Shown here: in pieces, positions 1 through 7,872 of the stretch
Numbering within the stretch: position 1 is the stretch's first letter
How the letters are laid out: every line of letters begins with the position of its first letter
Assembly (NCBI RefSeq): GCF_947495725.1
Contig: NZ_CANLZZ010000003.1
Location: 428,341 to 492,340 of the forward strand
Length of the DNA stretch: 64,000 nucleotides
Reading direction: 5' to 3'
Origin: an uncultured Lutibacter sp.
GTDB taxonomy: Bacteria > Bacteroidota > Bacteroidia > Flavobacteriales > Flavobacteriaceae
The notes under the pieces: model-generated
Told to the model about the DNA's origin: nothing
Seen by the model: only the letters and a program-made list of their open reading frames with translations
Database searches by the model: none
Position numbers and translations under genes: made by a program

Positions 1-490
1 TAGTGTAAAACTCACTACCTCCATTTAAGGCAAATGTGTCGGCATCCATTCCTAATATAGTATAAACATAGAATGTCACTATAGAAACTAGGTTGGATTC
101 AAATGTGTTTTCATTAAATTGTAACGGTTCAAACTCTGTATATTTAAATGAAAAATTATCGTCTTTAAAATTAAAAACTGGAGTTAAATATGTTGAATTA
201 TAAACTGGACGTGAAGATTGTATTTGTATATGTCCTTTAAAATCTGCTCCTGTTTGTTCTAAAATTGTAAGTGTTAAATTACAATTTATTAATTCTTGTG
301 GCTTATAACTAAAATTTGTCCATCTTTTTTGATTTACAAATTCGTTTAAAGATGTTTCTAAAGTATTAAATATTTGTTTGTTTGAACCTGGAATTTTATC
401 CGAATTTAATGTAATAGTGCAATTTAACTCCTGAGCATTTAGTTGAATACCCAGTATAAAAATTAGAAAACCCTGAATTATTTTACGCAT
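1..490 (-). CDS. DUF4835 family exported protein (partial, 3' end outside window)
   Basis: Reading the minus strand from the ATG at 490 gives an open frame to the window edge (about 163 residues). It begins with a signal peptide (MRKIIQGFLIFILGIQLNAQ, likely cleaved after AQ) and continues ELNCTITLNSDKIPGSNKQ, then NQKRWTNFSY. I recognise this as the conserved Bacteroidota exported protein family DUF4835, which typically sits beside coaBC; its function is not known to me. The start overlaps the coaBC stop by 8 nt (ATGCGTAA), so the two are translationally coupled. Family call is from memory of the sequence pattern. Confidence 0.8.
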   Translation of the reverse strand, partial: MRKIIQGFLIFILGIQLNAQELNCTITLNSDKIPGSNKQIFNTLETSLNEFVNQKRWTNFSYKPQELINCNLTLTILEQTGADFKGHIQIQSSRPVYNSTYLTPVFNFKDDNFSFKYTEFEPLQFNENTFESNLVSIVTFYVYTILGMDADTFALNGGSEFYT

Positions 491-1697
491 AAATTCCATC
501 TAAAATTTCATTAAAAATATCCTTAGCTACCTTTGCTTTAGATTTTACACCAAATTCCGAAATATTTTCCAGTTTATCAATTATTGTAACTTTATTTGTT
601 TCTTTTTTAAATCCAGCTCCTGTATCATTCAATGAATTCAAAACAATTAAATCTAAATTCTTTGCTTTTAATTTCTTTTTAGCATTTTCCAGTTCGTTGT
701 TTGTTTCTAATGCAAAACCAACTAAAAACTGCTTCTTCTTTTCTTTTCCTAATGAAGCTAAAATATCATGAGTTTTAATTAATTCAATAGACATTTTATC
801 TGAAGATTTTTTAATCTTTACATCTGAAACATCCTTAGGCTTATAATCTGCTACCGCAGCAGAAAGTATTGCTATATCAACTAAATTATAATATTTATGT
901 ACCTCGTTATACATATCTTCAGCAGAGATAACGTTAATTCTATGAATTAAATTATTTGAAACCGTTTCATTTGAAGGTCCTGTAACTAAATAAACATTTG
1001 CACCAAGATTAGCAGCTCTTTTTGCTAATTCAAATCCCATTTTACCTGATGAATGATTTCCAATAAAACGAACCGGATCAATCGCTTCGTAAGTTGGACC
1101 TGCTGTGATTAACACTTTTTTATTATAAAGTGGAAGCCCTTTAACAATGTCTTTTTCAATAAAAGAAATAATATTTTCTGGTTCTTCCATGCGACCTTCG
1201 CCTTCTAAACCACTTGCTAAAAACCCAGAAGATGGCGCTATAAATATGTTGCCAAATGATTGCAATTTTTCAATGCTCTTTTTTGTGGATGGATGTTTAT
1301 ACATATCCAAATCCATAGTTGGAGCAAAATACACCTTGCACTTTGCCGATAAATATACTGCTAATAATAAATTATCGCACACACCATTAGACATTTTAGC
1401 CAAAGTGTTTGCAGTAGCCGGAGCAACCAACATATAGTCGGCCCAAAGACCTAATTCTACATGACTATTCCATTCTTCAGTTTCCTCTTCACCTTTTTCA
1501 AAAAATGAAGAATATACAGGATTGTTAGATAGTGTAGATAATGTTAAAGGTGTAACAAAATCTTTTGAAGCAGGTGTCATTACAACTTTAACTTGTGCAC
1601 CTGCTTTAATAAAAAGTCGTACTAAATGAGCTGTTTTATAAGCAGCAATTCCAGCAGTAACTCCTAATAGAATATTTTTACCGCTTAATACAGACAT
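483..1697 (-). CDS. coaBC: Bifunctional phosphopantothenoylcysteine decarboxylase / phosphopantothenate-cysteine ligase
   Basis: Makes 4'-phosphopantetheine for coenzyme A: the C-terminal CoaB domain joins cysteine to phosphopantothenate and the N-terminal flavoprotein CoaC domain decarboxylates the product. Visible are the flavin-binding GVTAGIAAYK (12-21), the active-site His79 in WNSHVEL, the PATANT loop (93-98), and the CoaB signatures TAGPTYEAIDP and NHSSGKMG followed by SAAVADYKPK. Length (404 aa) is normal. In the substrate flap, E. coli has a catalytic cysteine in an LACG motif, whereas here the sequence reads LASGLEGEGRM (160-170), so serine stands there. Last of the rpoZ-coaBC-DUF4835 run; 2 nt separate it from rpoZ. 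Confidence 0.95.
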   Translation of the reverse strand: MSVLSGKNILLGVTAGIAAYKTAHLVRLFIKAGAQVKVVMTPASKDFVTPLTLSTLSNNPVYSSFFEKGEEETEEWNSHVELGLWADYMLVAPATANTLAKMSNGVCDNLLLAVYLSAKCKVYFAPTMDLDMYKHPSTKKSIEKLQSFGNIFIAPSSGFLASGLEGEGRMEEPENIISFIEKDIVKGLPLYNKKVLITAGPTYEAIDPVRFIGNHSSGKMGFELAKRAANLGANVYLVTGPSNETVSNNLIHRINVISAEDMYNEVHKYYNLVDIAILSAAVADYKPKDVSDVKIKKSSDKMSIELIKTHDILASLGKEKKKQFLVGFALETNNELENAKKKLKAKNLDLIVLNSLNDTGAGFKKETNKVTIIDKLENISEFGVKSKAKVAKDIFNEILDGIYA

Positions 1698-1699
1698 AA

Positions 1700-2029
1700 T
1701 TACTCTTTAGTATCTGTTTCTGGATTTCTATAATATACCTTACCTTCTAACCATTCTTGAACTGCAATAGCTGTTGGTTTAGGTAATTTTTCATAAAATT
1801 TAGATACTTCTATTTGTTCTTTGTTTTCAAAAACTTCATCCAAACTATCAGTATATGTAGCAAATTCTTCTAATTTTTCAATTAATTCACTTTTTAAATC
1901 ACCACTAATTTGTTCAGCTCTTTTGGCCATAATAGTTATAGCCTCATAAATGTTATTAGTTGGAGCTTCTATTTTTGTTTTATCGTAAGTAATAGTTGTA
2001 GAAGCAGCATTTGTGTTTTTATAATCCAT
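1700..2029 (-). CDS. rpoZ: DNA-directed RNA polymerase subunit omega (Bacteroidota type)
   Basis: Small RNA polymerase assembly subunit. The 109-residue protein has the omega core NNIYEAITIMAKRAEQISGDLKSELIEKLEEFA, with the conserved N-x-y/f-E-a-i-x-i-m-a-k-R-A-x-Q-I helix near residues 26-42. The C-terminal half (KPTAIAVQEWLEGKVYYRNPE) is the extension usual in flavobacterial omega proteins. It overlaps the end of bamD by 11 nt and lies 2 nt before coaBC, an arrangement common in Flavobacteriaceae. Assignment rests on sequence pattern and synteny. Confidence 0.9.
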   Translation of the reverse strand: MDYKNTNAASTTITYDKTKIEAPTNNIYEAITIMAKRAEQISGDLKSELIEKLEEFATYTDSLDEVFENKEQIEVSKFYEKLPKPTAIAVQEWLEGKVYYRNPETDTKE

Positions 2030-2846
2030 TTGTTTCAGTTTTTAGTGCAATAATAGAGTTTAACTCTTCATCTAAGTTTTTTACTAATTTTTCCAATTCA
2101 GGTATATAATCTGATTTTGGAAAACTTCTTTTAAATCTATCAAACGCTTTTTTAGCGTCATTTAATCTAGTTTCCTTTTTTATAATAAAACTATTCATAC
2201 CTAATTTATAGGCCGACATAAATTTAAGGTACAAAGCCTCCTCTTTATATGAAGTTCCTAAAAATTCACCTAATAAATTATCAAATGCTACAATTGCAGC
2301 AATATAATCTTCGGTGTGGTAATATTGTTTAGCTATTTCAAATGATTTCTTTTCTAATTTTTTTGTTAGAATTTTAATATTCTCATTTGCTTCTGCTGAA
2401 TGTTCCGATTCAGGATATTTAAACAAAAAGTTTTGTAATGCCGTTATTGCTTCATTGGTATCCTTTTGATCTAAACTAAATGCTGGAGAAGCTAAAAAAT
2501 GACTATGAGCTGAAAGATAGGCAGCTTCTTCAATTTTAGAACTTTTTGGATAGTTTTTCACAAATTTATCGTAATAATATGCAGCAAGTGTATATAACTT
2601 TGTATTGTAATGAGATTGTGCTACCATAAATTGGATACGTTCCATTTGTGGTTTTCCTCTATAAGAAGGTGTTACTTTTTCGAACAATTGAATAGCTTTA
2701 TTATACTTTTGTTCTTCGTATAATTTGGTGGCCATAGCATATTGCTCTTCAACCTTCCCTTTATTTAATACTTTTTGATATTCACCACATGATGAAAATC
2801 CAAGAGTTACTAATAAAATAAGTATATAAATTTTATTTTTAAGCAT
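2019..2846 (-). CDS. bamD: Outer membrane protein assembly factor BamD
   Basis: Lipoprotein of the BAM complex that inserts beta-barrel proteins into the outer membrane. The 275-residue product has a lipoprotein signal ending GFSSC (Cys20), then TPR repeats typical of BamD/YfiO: ATKLYEEQKYNKAIQLFEKV, AQSHYNTKLYTLAAYYYDKFVKNYP, and FLFKYPESEHSAEANENI. The spacing and the NYP/KYP/SFP turn after each helix pair fit five TPRs. A TAnnTTTG-like -7 box (minus-strand TAATTTTG, 2858-2851) sits immediately upstream of the ATG at 2846, so the leader is very short. Head of the bamD-rpoZ-coaBC-DUF4835 run. Confidence 0.92.
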   Translation of the reverse strand: MLKNKIYILILLVTLGFSSCGEYQKVLNKGKVEEQYAMATKLYEEQKYNKAIQLFEKVTPSYRGKPQMERIQFMVAQSHYNTKLYTLAAYYYDKFVKNYPKSSKIEEAAYLSAHSHFLASPAFSLDQKDTNEAITALQNFLFKYPESEHSAEANENIKILTKKLEKKSFEIAKQYYHTEDYIAAIVAFDNLLGEFLGTSYKEEALYLKFMSAYKLGMNSFIIKKETRLNDAKKAFDRFKRSFPKSDYIPELEKLVKNLDEELNSIIALKTETNGL

Positions 2847-2964
2847 TTGGCAAAATTAGTTATTTATTATGGATTATTAAAATGATTTTTTTAACTTGTT
2901 TTAAACCACAAAAATAACTTGCTTTTACAATAAATAGTGCACTGTAATCTTAATTGTTTGTTAA

Positions 2965-3480
2965 TTATACTCCAGGAGCTACAGAGCTAACTACATTAAG
3001 TTGTTTAATATCATTATCAAACAAGTACAATCCACCTTTATCATCTCCAATTAAGTTTATTTTATCTAAAATTGTTCTTGCTTGGGCTTCCTCTTCTATT
3101 TGCTCTGCAACATACCACTGTAAAAAGTTATGCGTAGCATAATCTTTTTCTTCTAATGAAATGTGCACCAATTCATTAATACTTTTAGAAACAAAAACTT
3201 CATGTTTAAATAAGGTTTCGAACATTTCTTTTATTGAACCGAACTCTAAAGCTGGCTGACTTAATTCAGAAACTTTTGCAAATCCTCCTCGTTCGTTCAC
3301 ATATTTAAACATTTTTAACAAATGTTGACGTTCTTCATCTGAAGCATCATACATAAATTGTGAAACACCTTCTAAACCTTTTCTTTCGGCATAAGAAGCC
3401 ATTGCTAAATATATTTGTGAAGACTCAGCTTCAATTCTAATTTGCTTATTTAATGCAGCTTGCATGTTTTCTGATAACAT
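2965..3480 (-). CDS. ftnA: Bacterial non-heme ferritin
   Basis: Iron-storage cage protein that oxidises Fe2+ and stores it as a ferric mineral in the cytoplasm. The 171 residues carry ferroxidase-centre residues at the E. coli FtnA positions: Glu17 and Tyr24 in RIEAESSQIYLAMASYAERKG, Glu50 and His53 in SDEERQHLLKM, and the later QWYVAEQIEEEAQA helix. No haem-binding methionine of bacterioferritin is evident. It is a single gene between bamD and dapA; the promoter probably lies in the 47 nt before the ATG at 3480, next to the dapA stop. Confidence 0.95.
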   Translation of the reverse strand: MLSENMQAALNKQIRIEAESSQIYLAMASYAERKGLEGVSQFMYDASDEERQHLLKMFKYVNERGGFAKVSELSQPALEFGSIKEMFETLFKHEVFVSKSINELVHISLEEKDYATHNFLQWYVAEQIEEEAQARTILDKINLIGDDKGGLYLFDNDIKQLNVVSSVAPGV

Positions 3481-3527
3481 AATTCTTTTTTTTAAATTTC
3501 ACATTGAATTTAACCGACGTAAAATTA

Positions 3528-4403
3528 CTAATAATTATCAATAAAACTATTAATTTTCTTTTGTAATTGTTCCGTAGCTTTTACCAATGGCAAACGCACT
3601 TCTGAAGAGCAAATATTTAATTTTTCTAGCATTGCTTTAATTCCAACTGGGTTTCCTTCTTCAAAAATATAATCAATACTATTGGCTATTTTATAATGTA
3701 ATTCAAATGCTTCGGAATTTTTACCTTCTAAACCTAATTGAATTAAATGTGAAAAATCTTTTGGTAAACCTTGACCAATTACCGAAATTACTCCAGAACC
3801 TCCAGCCAAAGTCATGGGCAAAGCAATCATATCATCCCCAGAAATTACCATAAAGTCTTTTGGTTTATTTTGAATAATGCTCATTGCCTGAACTAAATTT
3901 CCTGCGGCTTCTTTAACGGCAACTACATTTTCAAAGTCATTTGCCAACCTTACTATAGTTGCTGGCGTTACATTTTGACCCGTTCTTCCTGGAACATTGT
4001 ATAAAATTATTGGTTTTTCAGTTGCCTGTGCTACCGCTTTAAAATGTTGGTATAAACCCTCTTGATTTGGCTTATTGTAATAAGGCGAAACCGATAAAAT
4101 TGCTGCAAAATTGCTTAAATCTGTATTTTGTATTTCTGCAACAACATTCATAGTATTATTACCTCCAATACCTAATACTAATGGCAATCTTCCTTTATTA
4201 GTTTTAATAATTACAGACTTTACCAATTCCTTTTCTTCTGCAGTTAAGGTTGCGGCTTCAGCAGTTGTTCCTAAAACAACTAAGTAATTTACACCATTGT
4301 TAATTTGGAAATTAACCAAACGTTCTAAGCCAGCAACATCAACAGATTTATCCCTATTAAATGGTGTTACTAAAGCTACTCCGGTTCCTAATAATTCTTG
4401 CAT
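3528..4403 (-). CDS. dapA: 4-hydroxy-tetrahydrodipicolinate synthase
   Basis: Condenses pyruvate with aspartate semialdehyde, the first committed step to lysine and meso-diaminopimelate. The 291-residue TIM barrel shows the proton-relay GTTAEA (45-50), Tyr135 and Arg140 in LYNVPGRTG, and the Schiff-base Lys164 in [10 protein letters not shown]. The GGNNT motif (80-84) is also present. It overlaps the upstream DUF6913 gene by 1 nt (TAATG), so the two are an operon. The next lysine-pathway gene, dapF, lies far away at 31.3 kb. Confidence 0.96.
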   Translation of the reverse strand: MQELLGTGVALVTPFNRDKSVDVAGLERLVNFQINNGVNYLVVLGTTAEAATLTAEEKELVKSVIIKTNKGRLPLVLGIGGNNTMNVVAEIQNTDLSNFAAILSVSPYYNKPNQEGLYQHFKAVAQATEKPIILYNVPGRTGQNVTPATIVRLANDFENVVAVKEAAGNLVQAMSIIQNKPKDFMVISGDDMIALPMTLAGGSGVISVIGQGLPKDFSHLIQLGLEGKNSEAFELHYKIANSIDYIFEEGNPVGIKAMLEKLNICSSEVRLPLVKATEQLQKKINSFIDNY

Positions 4404-4924
4404 TATATTTTATTTAATATCGTTAAGTATTTTTTTAATTCCTTATTAAACAAACTAATTTCTTTAAATTTACAATTTATTAGTAAATCATAAAAGCGAT
4501 TGTCTAAATGTGCAAAACCAACCTTAAAATTAGAATTGCACTGCAATAATACTAGGTTGTTATATAAATTATCAATTTTGCTGTAGTTAATTAACAAATC
4601 GTATTTTTTTGTTAAAATACTTTTTAATTCTTCTGATTTAATTCGTCCATACCAACCAAAATCTTTAGGTGTAAATACTCCATTCTCAATTTCACTTTTT
4701 ACATTTTTTTTATCAATTGTAATTATAGTTATTGACTTATCATCAAGTTTTAATTGATAACTTACCTCATTAACAAGTTTATTTTTATCGCAACTTTCAT
4801 CTGCTAAAATGATTACACTTTTTATTTTAGCTGAAACTTGTTTCGAATTATTTTCAACAAATTCCTTTGCCTTTTTGTTAAAAAATAATTGGTTGCTTTT
4901 CCGTTTTATTCCTGTAAAAATCAT
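4403..4924 (-). CDS. DUF6913-like conserved flavobacterial protein
   Basis: A 173-residue soluble protein without signal peptide or transmembrane helix, basic at its N-terminus ([18 protein letters not shown]). A central Rossmann-like pattern of alternating strands is suggested ([27 protein letters not shown]), followed by [18 protein letters not shown] recognise it as the flavobacterial family that precedes dapA (DUF6913 in recent databases, from memory); its biochemical role is unknown. Translationally coupled to dapA (1-nt overlap). Confidence 0.65.
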   Translation of the reverse strand: MIFTGIKRKSNQLFFNKKAKEFVENNSKQVSAKIKSVIILADESCDKNKLVNEVSYQLKLDDKSITIITIDKKNVKSEIENGVFTPKDFGWYGRIKSEELKSILTKKYDLLINYSKIDNLYNNLVLLQCNSNFKVGFAHLDNRFYDLLINCKFKEISLFNKELKKYLTILNKI

Positions 4925-4976
4925 CTATATTTACACTTGATTCGCAAAATTAATTAAAATCTATAGTATTTTAACA

Positions 4977-5726
4977 ATGAAAAAATATAATATTTTCTTT
5001 TTATCAATATTACTCTTGTTAAGTTGTAAAAATGAAACTCAATACTTGGTTAAAATTGAAGGGAAACAAATACCAATAACAAAAGAAATTGGCTCTAATA
5101 ATAAAATTGAATCGTTTATCAAACCTTTTAAACAAAAGGTAGAAAGCGAAATGAATAAGGTACTTTCATATACCAAAAAAGATTTAGTACGTACCGATGC
5201 TATTTTACAAAGCTCTCTTGGTAATTTATTGGCCGATTTATCCTTTAAGCGGGCAAATCCGGTTTTTAATTCAAGAACAGGTAAAAACATTGATTTTGCA
5301 ATGTTTAATTATGGTGGTATTAGAGCCGGAATTACAAAAGGGAATATTACTACTGAAAATGCTTTTAATTTAATGCCTTTTGAAAACACATTAGTAGTTG
5401 TTGAATTAACTTCAGATAAAATAGAAGAACTTATTCAATTTTTGATTAAACAAAAAATAGCACATCCATTATCTAAACAAATCAATTTAGCAATAACTAG
5501 TGATGGATATGAATTAAAAATAAATAATAAAAAGTTTGATACTGATAAAACCTATTTTGTATTAACTTCTAATTATTTACAAAAAGGTGGAGATGGAATG
5601 AACTTTTTTAAGGATCCAATTGCGCTTCATCCATTAGATTATAAAGTTAGAAATGCAATTATTGATTATTTTTCTGAAACCGACACCGTTTTTTCAAAAT
5701 TAGACAGCCGATTTATTCAAAAATAA
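4977..5726 (+). CDS. 5'-nucleotidase C-terminal domain lipoprotein
   Basis: Corresponds to the substrate-binding C-terminal domain of UshA-type 5'-nucleotidases, here a separate 249-residue lipoprotein (lipobox LLSC, Cys17). Matches include LGNLLADLSF, the DFAMFNYGGIRAGITKGNIT block typical of the 5_nucleotid_C domain, FENTLVVVELT, and the late SNYLQKGGDGMNFF. The catalytic metallophosphatase half is the next gene, 7 nt downstream, so the pair probably reconstitutes one periplasmic nucleotidase. The order (C-terminal half first) is inverted relative to single-chain UshA. Confidence 0.85.
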   Translation: MKKYNIFFLSILLLLSCKNETQYLVKIEGKQIPITKEIGSNNKIESFIKPFKQKVESEMNKVLSYTKKDLVRTDAILQSSLGNLLADLSFKRANPVFNSRTGKNIDFAMFNYGGIRAGITKGNITTENAFNLMPFENTLVVVELTSDKIEELIQFLIKQKIAHPLSKQINLAITSDGYELKINNKKFDTDKTYFVLTSNYLQKGGDGMNFFKDPIALHPLDYKVRNAIIDYFSETDTVFSKLDSRFIQK

Positions 5727-5733
5727 TGTAGTT

Positions 5734-6648
5734 ATGAAGAGAAGAAAATTTATACAAAAATCAACAGCGGCTGCCACTTTCTTAACATTGGGCGGATTGA
5801 GTTTAGAATCATTTAGTAATATAAAAACTAAACAAATAACTATTTTACATACCAATGATGTACATAGTCATATTGAACCTTTTGCTAAAAATCACTACAA
5901 ATACCCAAATTTAGGAGGCATTGCAAGAAGGGCTGTTTTAATAGAGAAAATTAGAAAAGAAAATCCTAATACCCTTTTATTAGATGCCGGTGATATTTTT
6001 CAAGGTACACCCTATTTTAATTATTATGGTGGTGAGTTAGAATTTAAACTAATGAGTATGTTAAAATATGATGCTTCAACAATTGGAAATCACGATTTTG
6101 ACAATGGAATTGATGGTTTGTACGCTCAACTTCCACATGCAAAATTCGATTTTATTTCTGCCAATTACGACTTTAAAAACACTGTTTTAGACACACTTGT
6201 AAAGCCTTATAAAATTTTCAATAAAAATGGAATTAAAATTGGAGTTTTTGGTTTAGGAATTAAACTATCGGGGTTAGTTGAACAAAGCTTATATAAAGAA
6301 ACAAAATATCTCGACCCAATTGAAATTTCTGAAGATATTAGTAGAGAATTAAAAGAAAAAGAGCATTGCGATTTAGTAATTTGCCTATCACATTTAGGTT
6401 ATCATTATAGCAGTAGTCCAACAAAAATTTGTGATTTAAACCTTGCCGAAAAGACTAAAAATATAGATTTAATTATTGGAGGACATACACACACTTTTTT
6501 ACCAAAACCTACCATAGCAAAAAACAACATTGGCGAAAATGTTTTAATTAATCAAGTTGGTTGTTACGGCATTAATCTTGGTCGCATTGATTTTTATTTT
6601 GATAGTGATAAAAATAAAGCTAGTAAAGGAAAAAGTATAATTGTTTAA
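5734..6648 (+). CDS. Metallophosphatase (5'-nucleotidase N-terminal half), Tat-type signal
   Basis: Catalytic half of a UshA-like periplasmic phosphoesterase releasing phosphate from nucleotides or related esters. The 304 residues start with a twin-arginine-like signal (MKRRKFIQKSTAAATFLTLG). They contain all dinuclear-metal motifs of the calcineurin-like fold: TNDVHSH, DAGDIFQGTP, GNHDFDNG, SHLGYH and GGHTHT. No C-terminal nucleotide-binding domain follows; that domain is the preceding gene. A Tat signal fits folding with metal before export. Confidence 0.88.
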   Translation: MKRRKFIQKSTAAATFLTLGGLSLESFSNIKTKQITILHTNDVHSHIEPFAKNHYKYPNLGGIARRAVLIEKIRKENPNTLLLDAGDIFQGTPYFNYYGGELEFKLMSMLKYDASTIGNHDFDNGIDGLYAQLPHAKFDFISANYDFKNTVLDTLVKPYKIFNKNGIKIGVFGLGIKLSGLVEQSLYKETKYLDPIEISEDISRELKEKEHCDLVICLSHLGYHYSSSPTKICDLNLAEKTKNIDLIIGGHTHTFLPKPTIAKNNIGENVLINQVGCYGINLGRIDFYFDSDKNKASKGKSIIV

Positions 6649-6676
6649 AATTAAAATACAAAAAAGATAAGAATAT

Positions 6677-7717
6677 ATGAGAATTGAAACTGATTTAAAG
6701 TTAGGTTTTAAAGATGTAATGATACGACCTAAAAGATCAACACTAAGCTCAAGAGCCCAAGTAACACTCGACAGAGATTTCACTTTTTTACACAGCAATT
6801 ATAAATGGAATGGAATTCCAATTATGGCTGCTAATATGGATACTGTTGGTACTTTTGAAATGGCAAAAGAACTTGCAAAACATAAAATATTTACAGCAAT
6901 TCACAAACATTATTCTGTTGAAGAATGGAAAGATTTTGTAAGCTCGGTAGATGAGGAAGTTACTAATTATATTGCGGTTAGCACAGGTACGGGCGAAGCC
7001 GATGAAGAAAAAATAGCTACTATTTTCAGTCAAAACCCAAACTTAAAATTTATTTGTATTGATGTTGCAAATGGTTACTCAGAGCACTTTGTAAATTTTG
7101 TAAAACAAACCCGTTTAAATTATCCTAATAAAGTTATAATGGCTGGAAATGTTGTTACTGGTGAAATGGTTGAAGAGTTAATTTTAGCCGGTGCAGATAT
7201 TGTAAAAGTAGGTATTGGACCTGGTTCAGTTTGTACAACACGAGTAAAAACAGGAGTTGGATACCCACAACTTTCTGCAATTATTGAATGTGCTGATGCT
7301 GCTCACGGATTAGGCGGACAAATTGTTTCAGATGGTGGTTGCAAAATTCCAGGAGATATTGCAAAAGCATTTGGTGGTGGAGCAGATTTTGTAATGTTAG
7401 GCGGAATGTTGGCGGGTCATACCGAAAGTGGTGGTGAAACTATTGAAATTGACGGTAAAAAGTTTAAGCAATTTTACGGAATGAGCTCAGAAACAGCAAT
7501 GAACAAACACGTTGGTGGTGTTGCTAATTATAGAGCTTCTGAAGGAAAAACTGTTCAAATACCCTTTAGAGGTTCTGTTGAAAATACTGTGCAAGATTTT
7601 TTAGGCGGGTTACGTTCTACTTGTACTTATGTTGGCGCAAGCAGATTAAAAGAACTTACCAAAAGAACTACTTTTATTAGAGTTCAAGAGCAGCATAACG
7701 AAGTTTTTTCTAAATAA
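6677..7717 (+). CDS. guaC: GMP reductase
   Basis: Converts GMP to IMP and ammonia with NADPH, balancing the purine pool. At 346 residues it matches the length of E. coli GuaC and starts in its style ([18 protein letters not shown]). The catalytic loop is [20 protein letters not shown] with the nucleophilic cysteine, followed by the phosphate-binding SDGGCK and LGGMLAGH. No CBS domains are present, separating it from guaB at 56.3 kb. It follows the split nucleotidase by 28 nt, suggesting a purine-salvage cluster. Confidence 0.95.
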   Translation: MRIETDLKLGFKDVMIRPKRSTLSSRAQVTLDRDFTFLHSNYKWNGIPIMAANMDTVGTFEMAKELAKHKIFTAIHKHYSVEEWKDFVSSVDEEVTNYIAVSTGTGEADEEKIATIFSQNPNLKFICIDVANGYSEHFVNFVKQTRLNYPNKVIMAGNVVTGEMVEELILAGADIVKVGIGPGSVCTTRVKTGVGYPQLSAIIECADAAHGLGGQIVSDGGCKIPGDIAKAFGGGADFVMLGGMLAGHTESGGETIEIDGKKFKQFYGMSSETAMNKHVGGVANYRASEGKTVQIPFRGSVENTVQDFLGGLRSTCTYVGASRLKELTKRTTFIRVQEQHNEVFSK

Positions 7718-7732
7718 TTTATAAAAATATTA

Positions 7733-7774
7733 AACAACTTCAGTAAGAAAAAATAATTTCTGTCTGAAGTTGTT
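7733..7774 (+). terminator. Hairpin after guaC
   Basis: Perfect 11-bp arms AACAACTTCAG (7733-7743) and CTGAAGTTGTT (7764-7774) lie 16 nt after the guaC stop; a second small AGAAA/TTTCT pairing lies inside the loop. There is no long T-run after the stem, so termination efficiency is uncertain. Confidence 0.6.
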
Positions 7775-7872
7775 GAAATTATTAAAGAATATCAACTTAA
7801 AAATTTTCTTCGTTTAATTTTATTATCTCAATTCATTAATTCTTTCTATTTTTAGCCTACTTACTACTAAAA

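Noticed and set aside
1147..1437. 96-codon plus-strand frame inside coaBC
   Set aside because: Antisense shadow of a clearly assigned gene with intact motifs on the minus strand.
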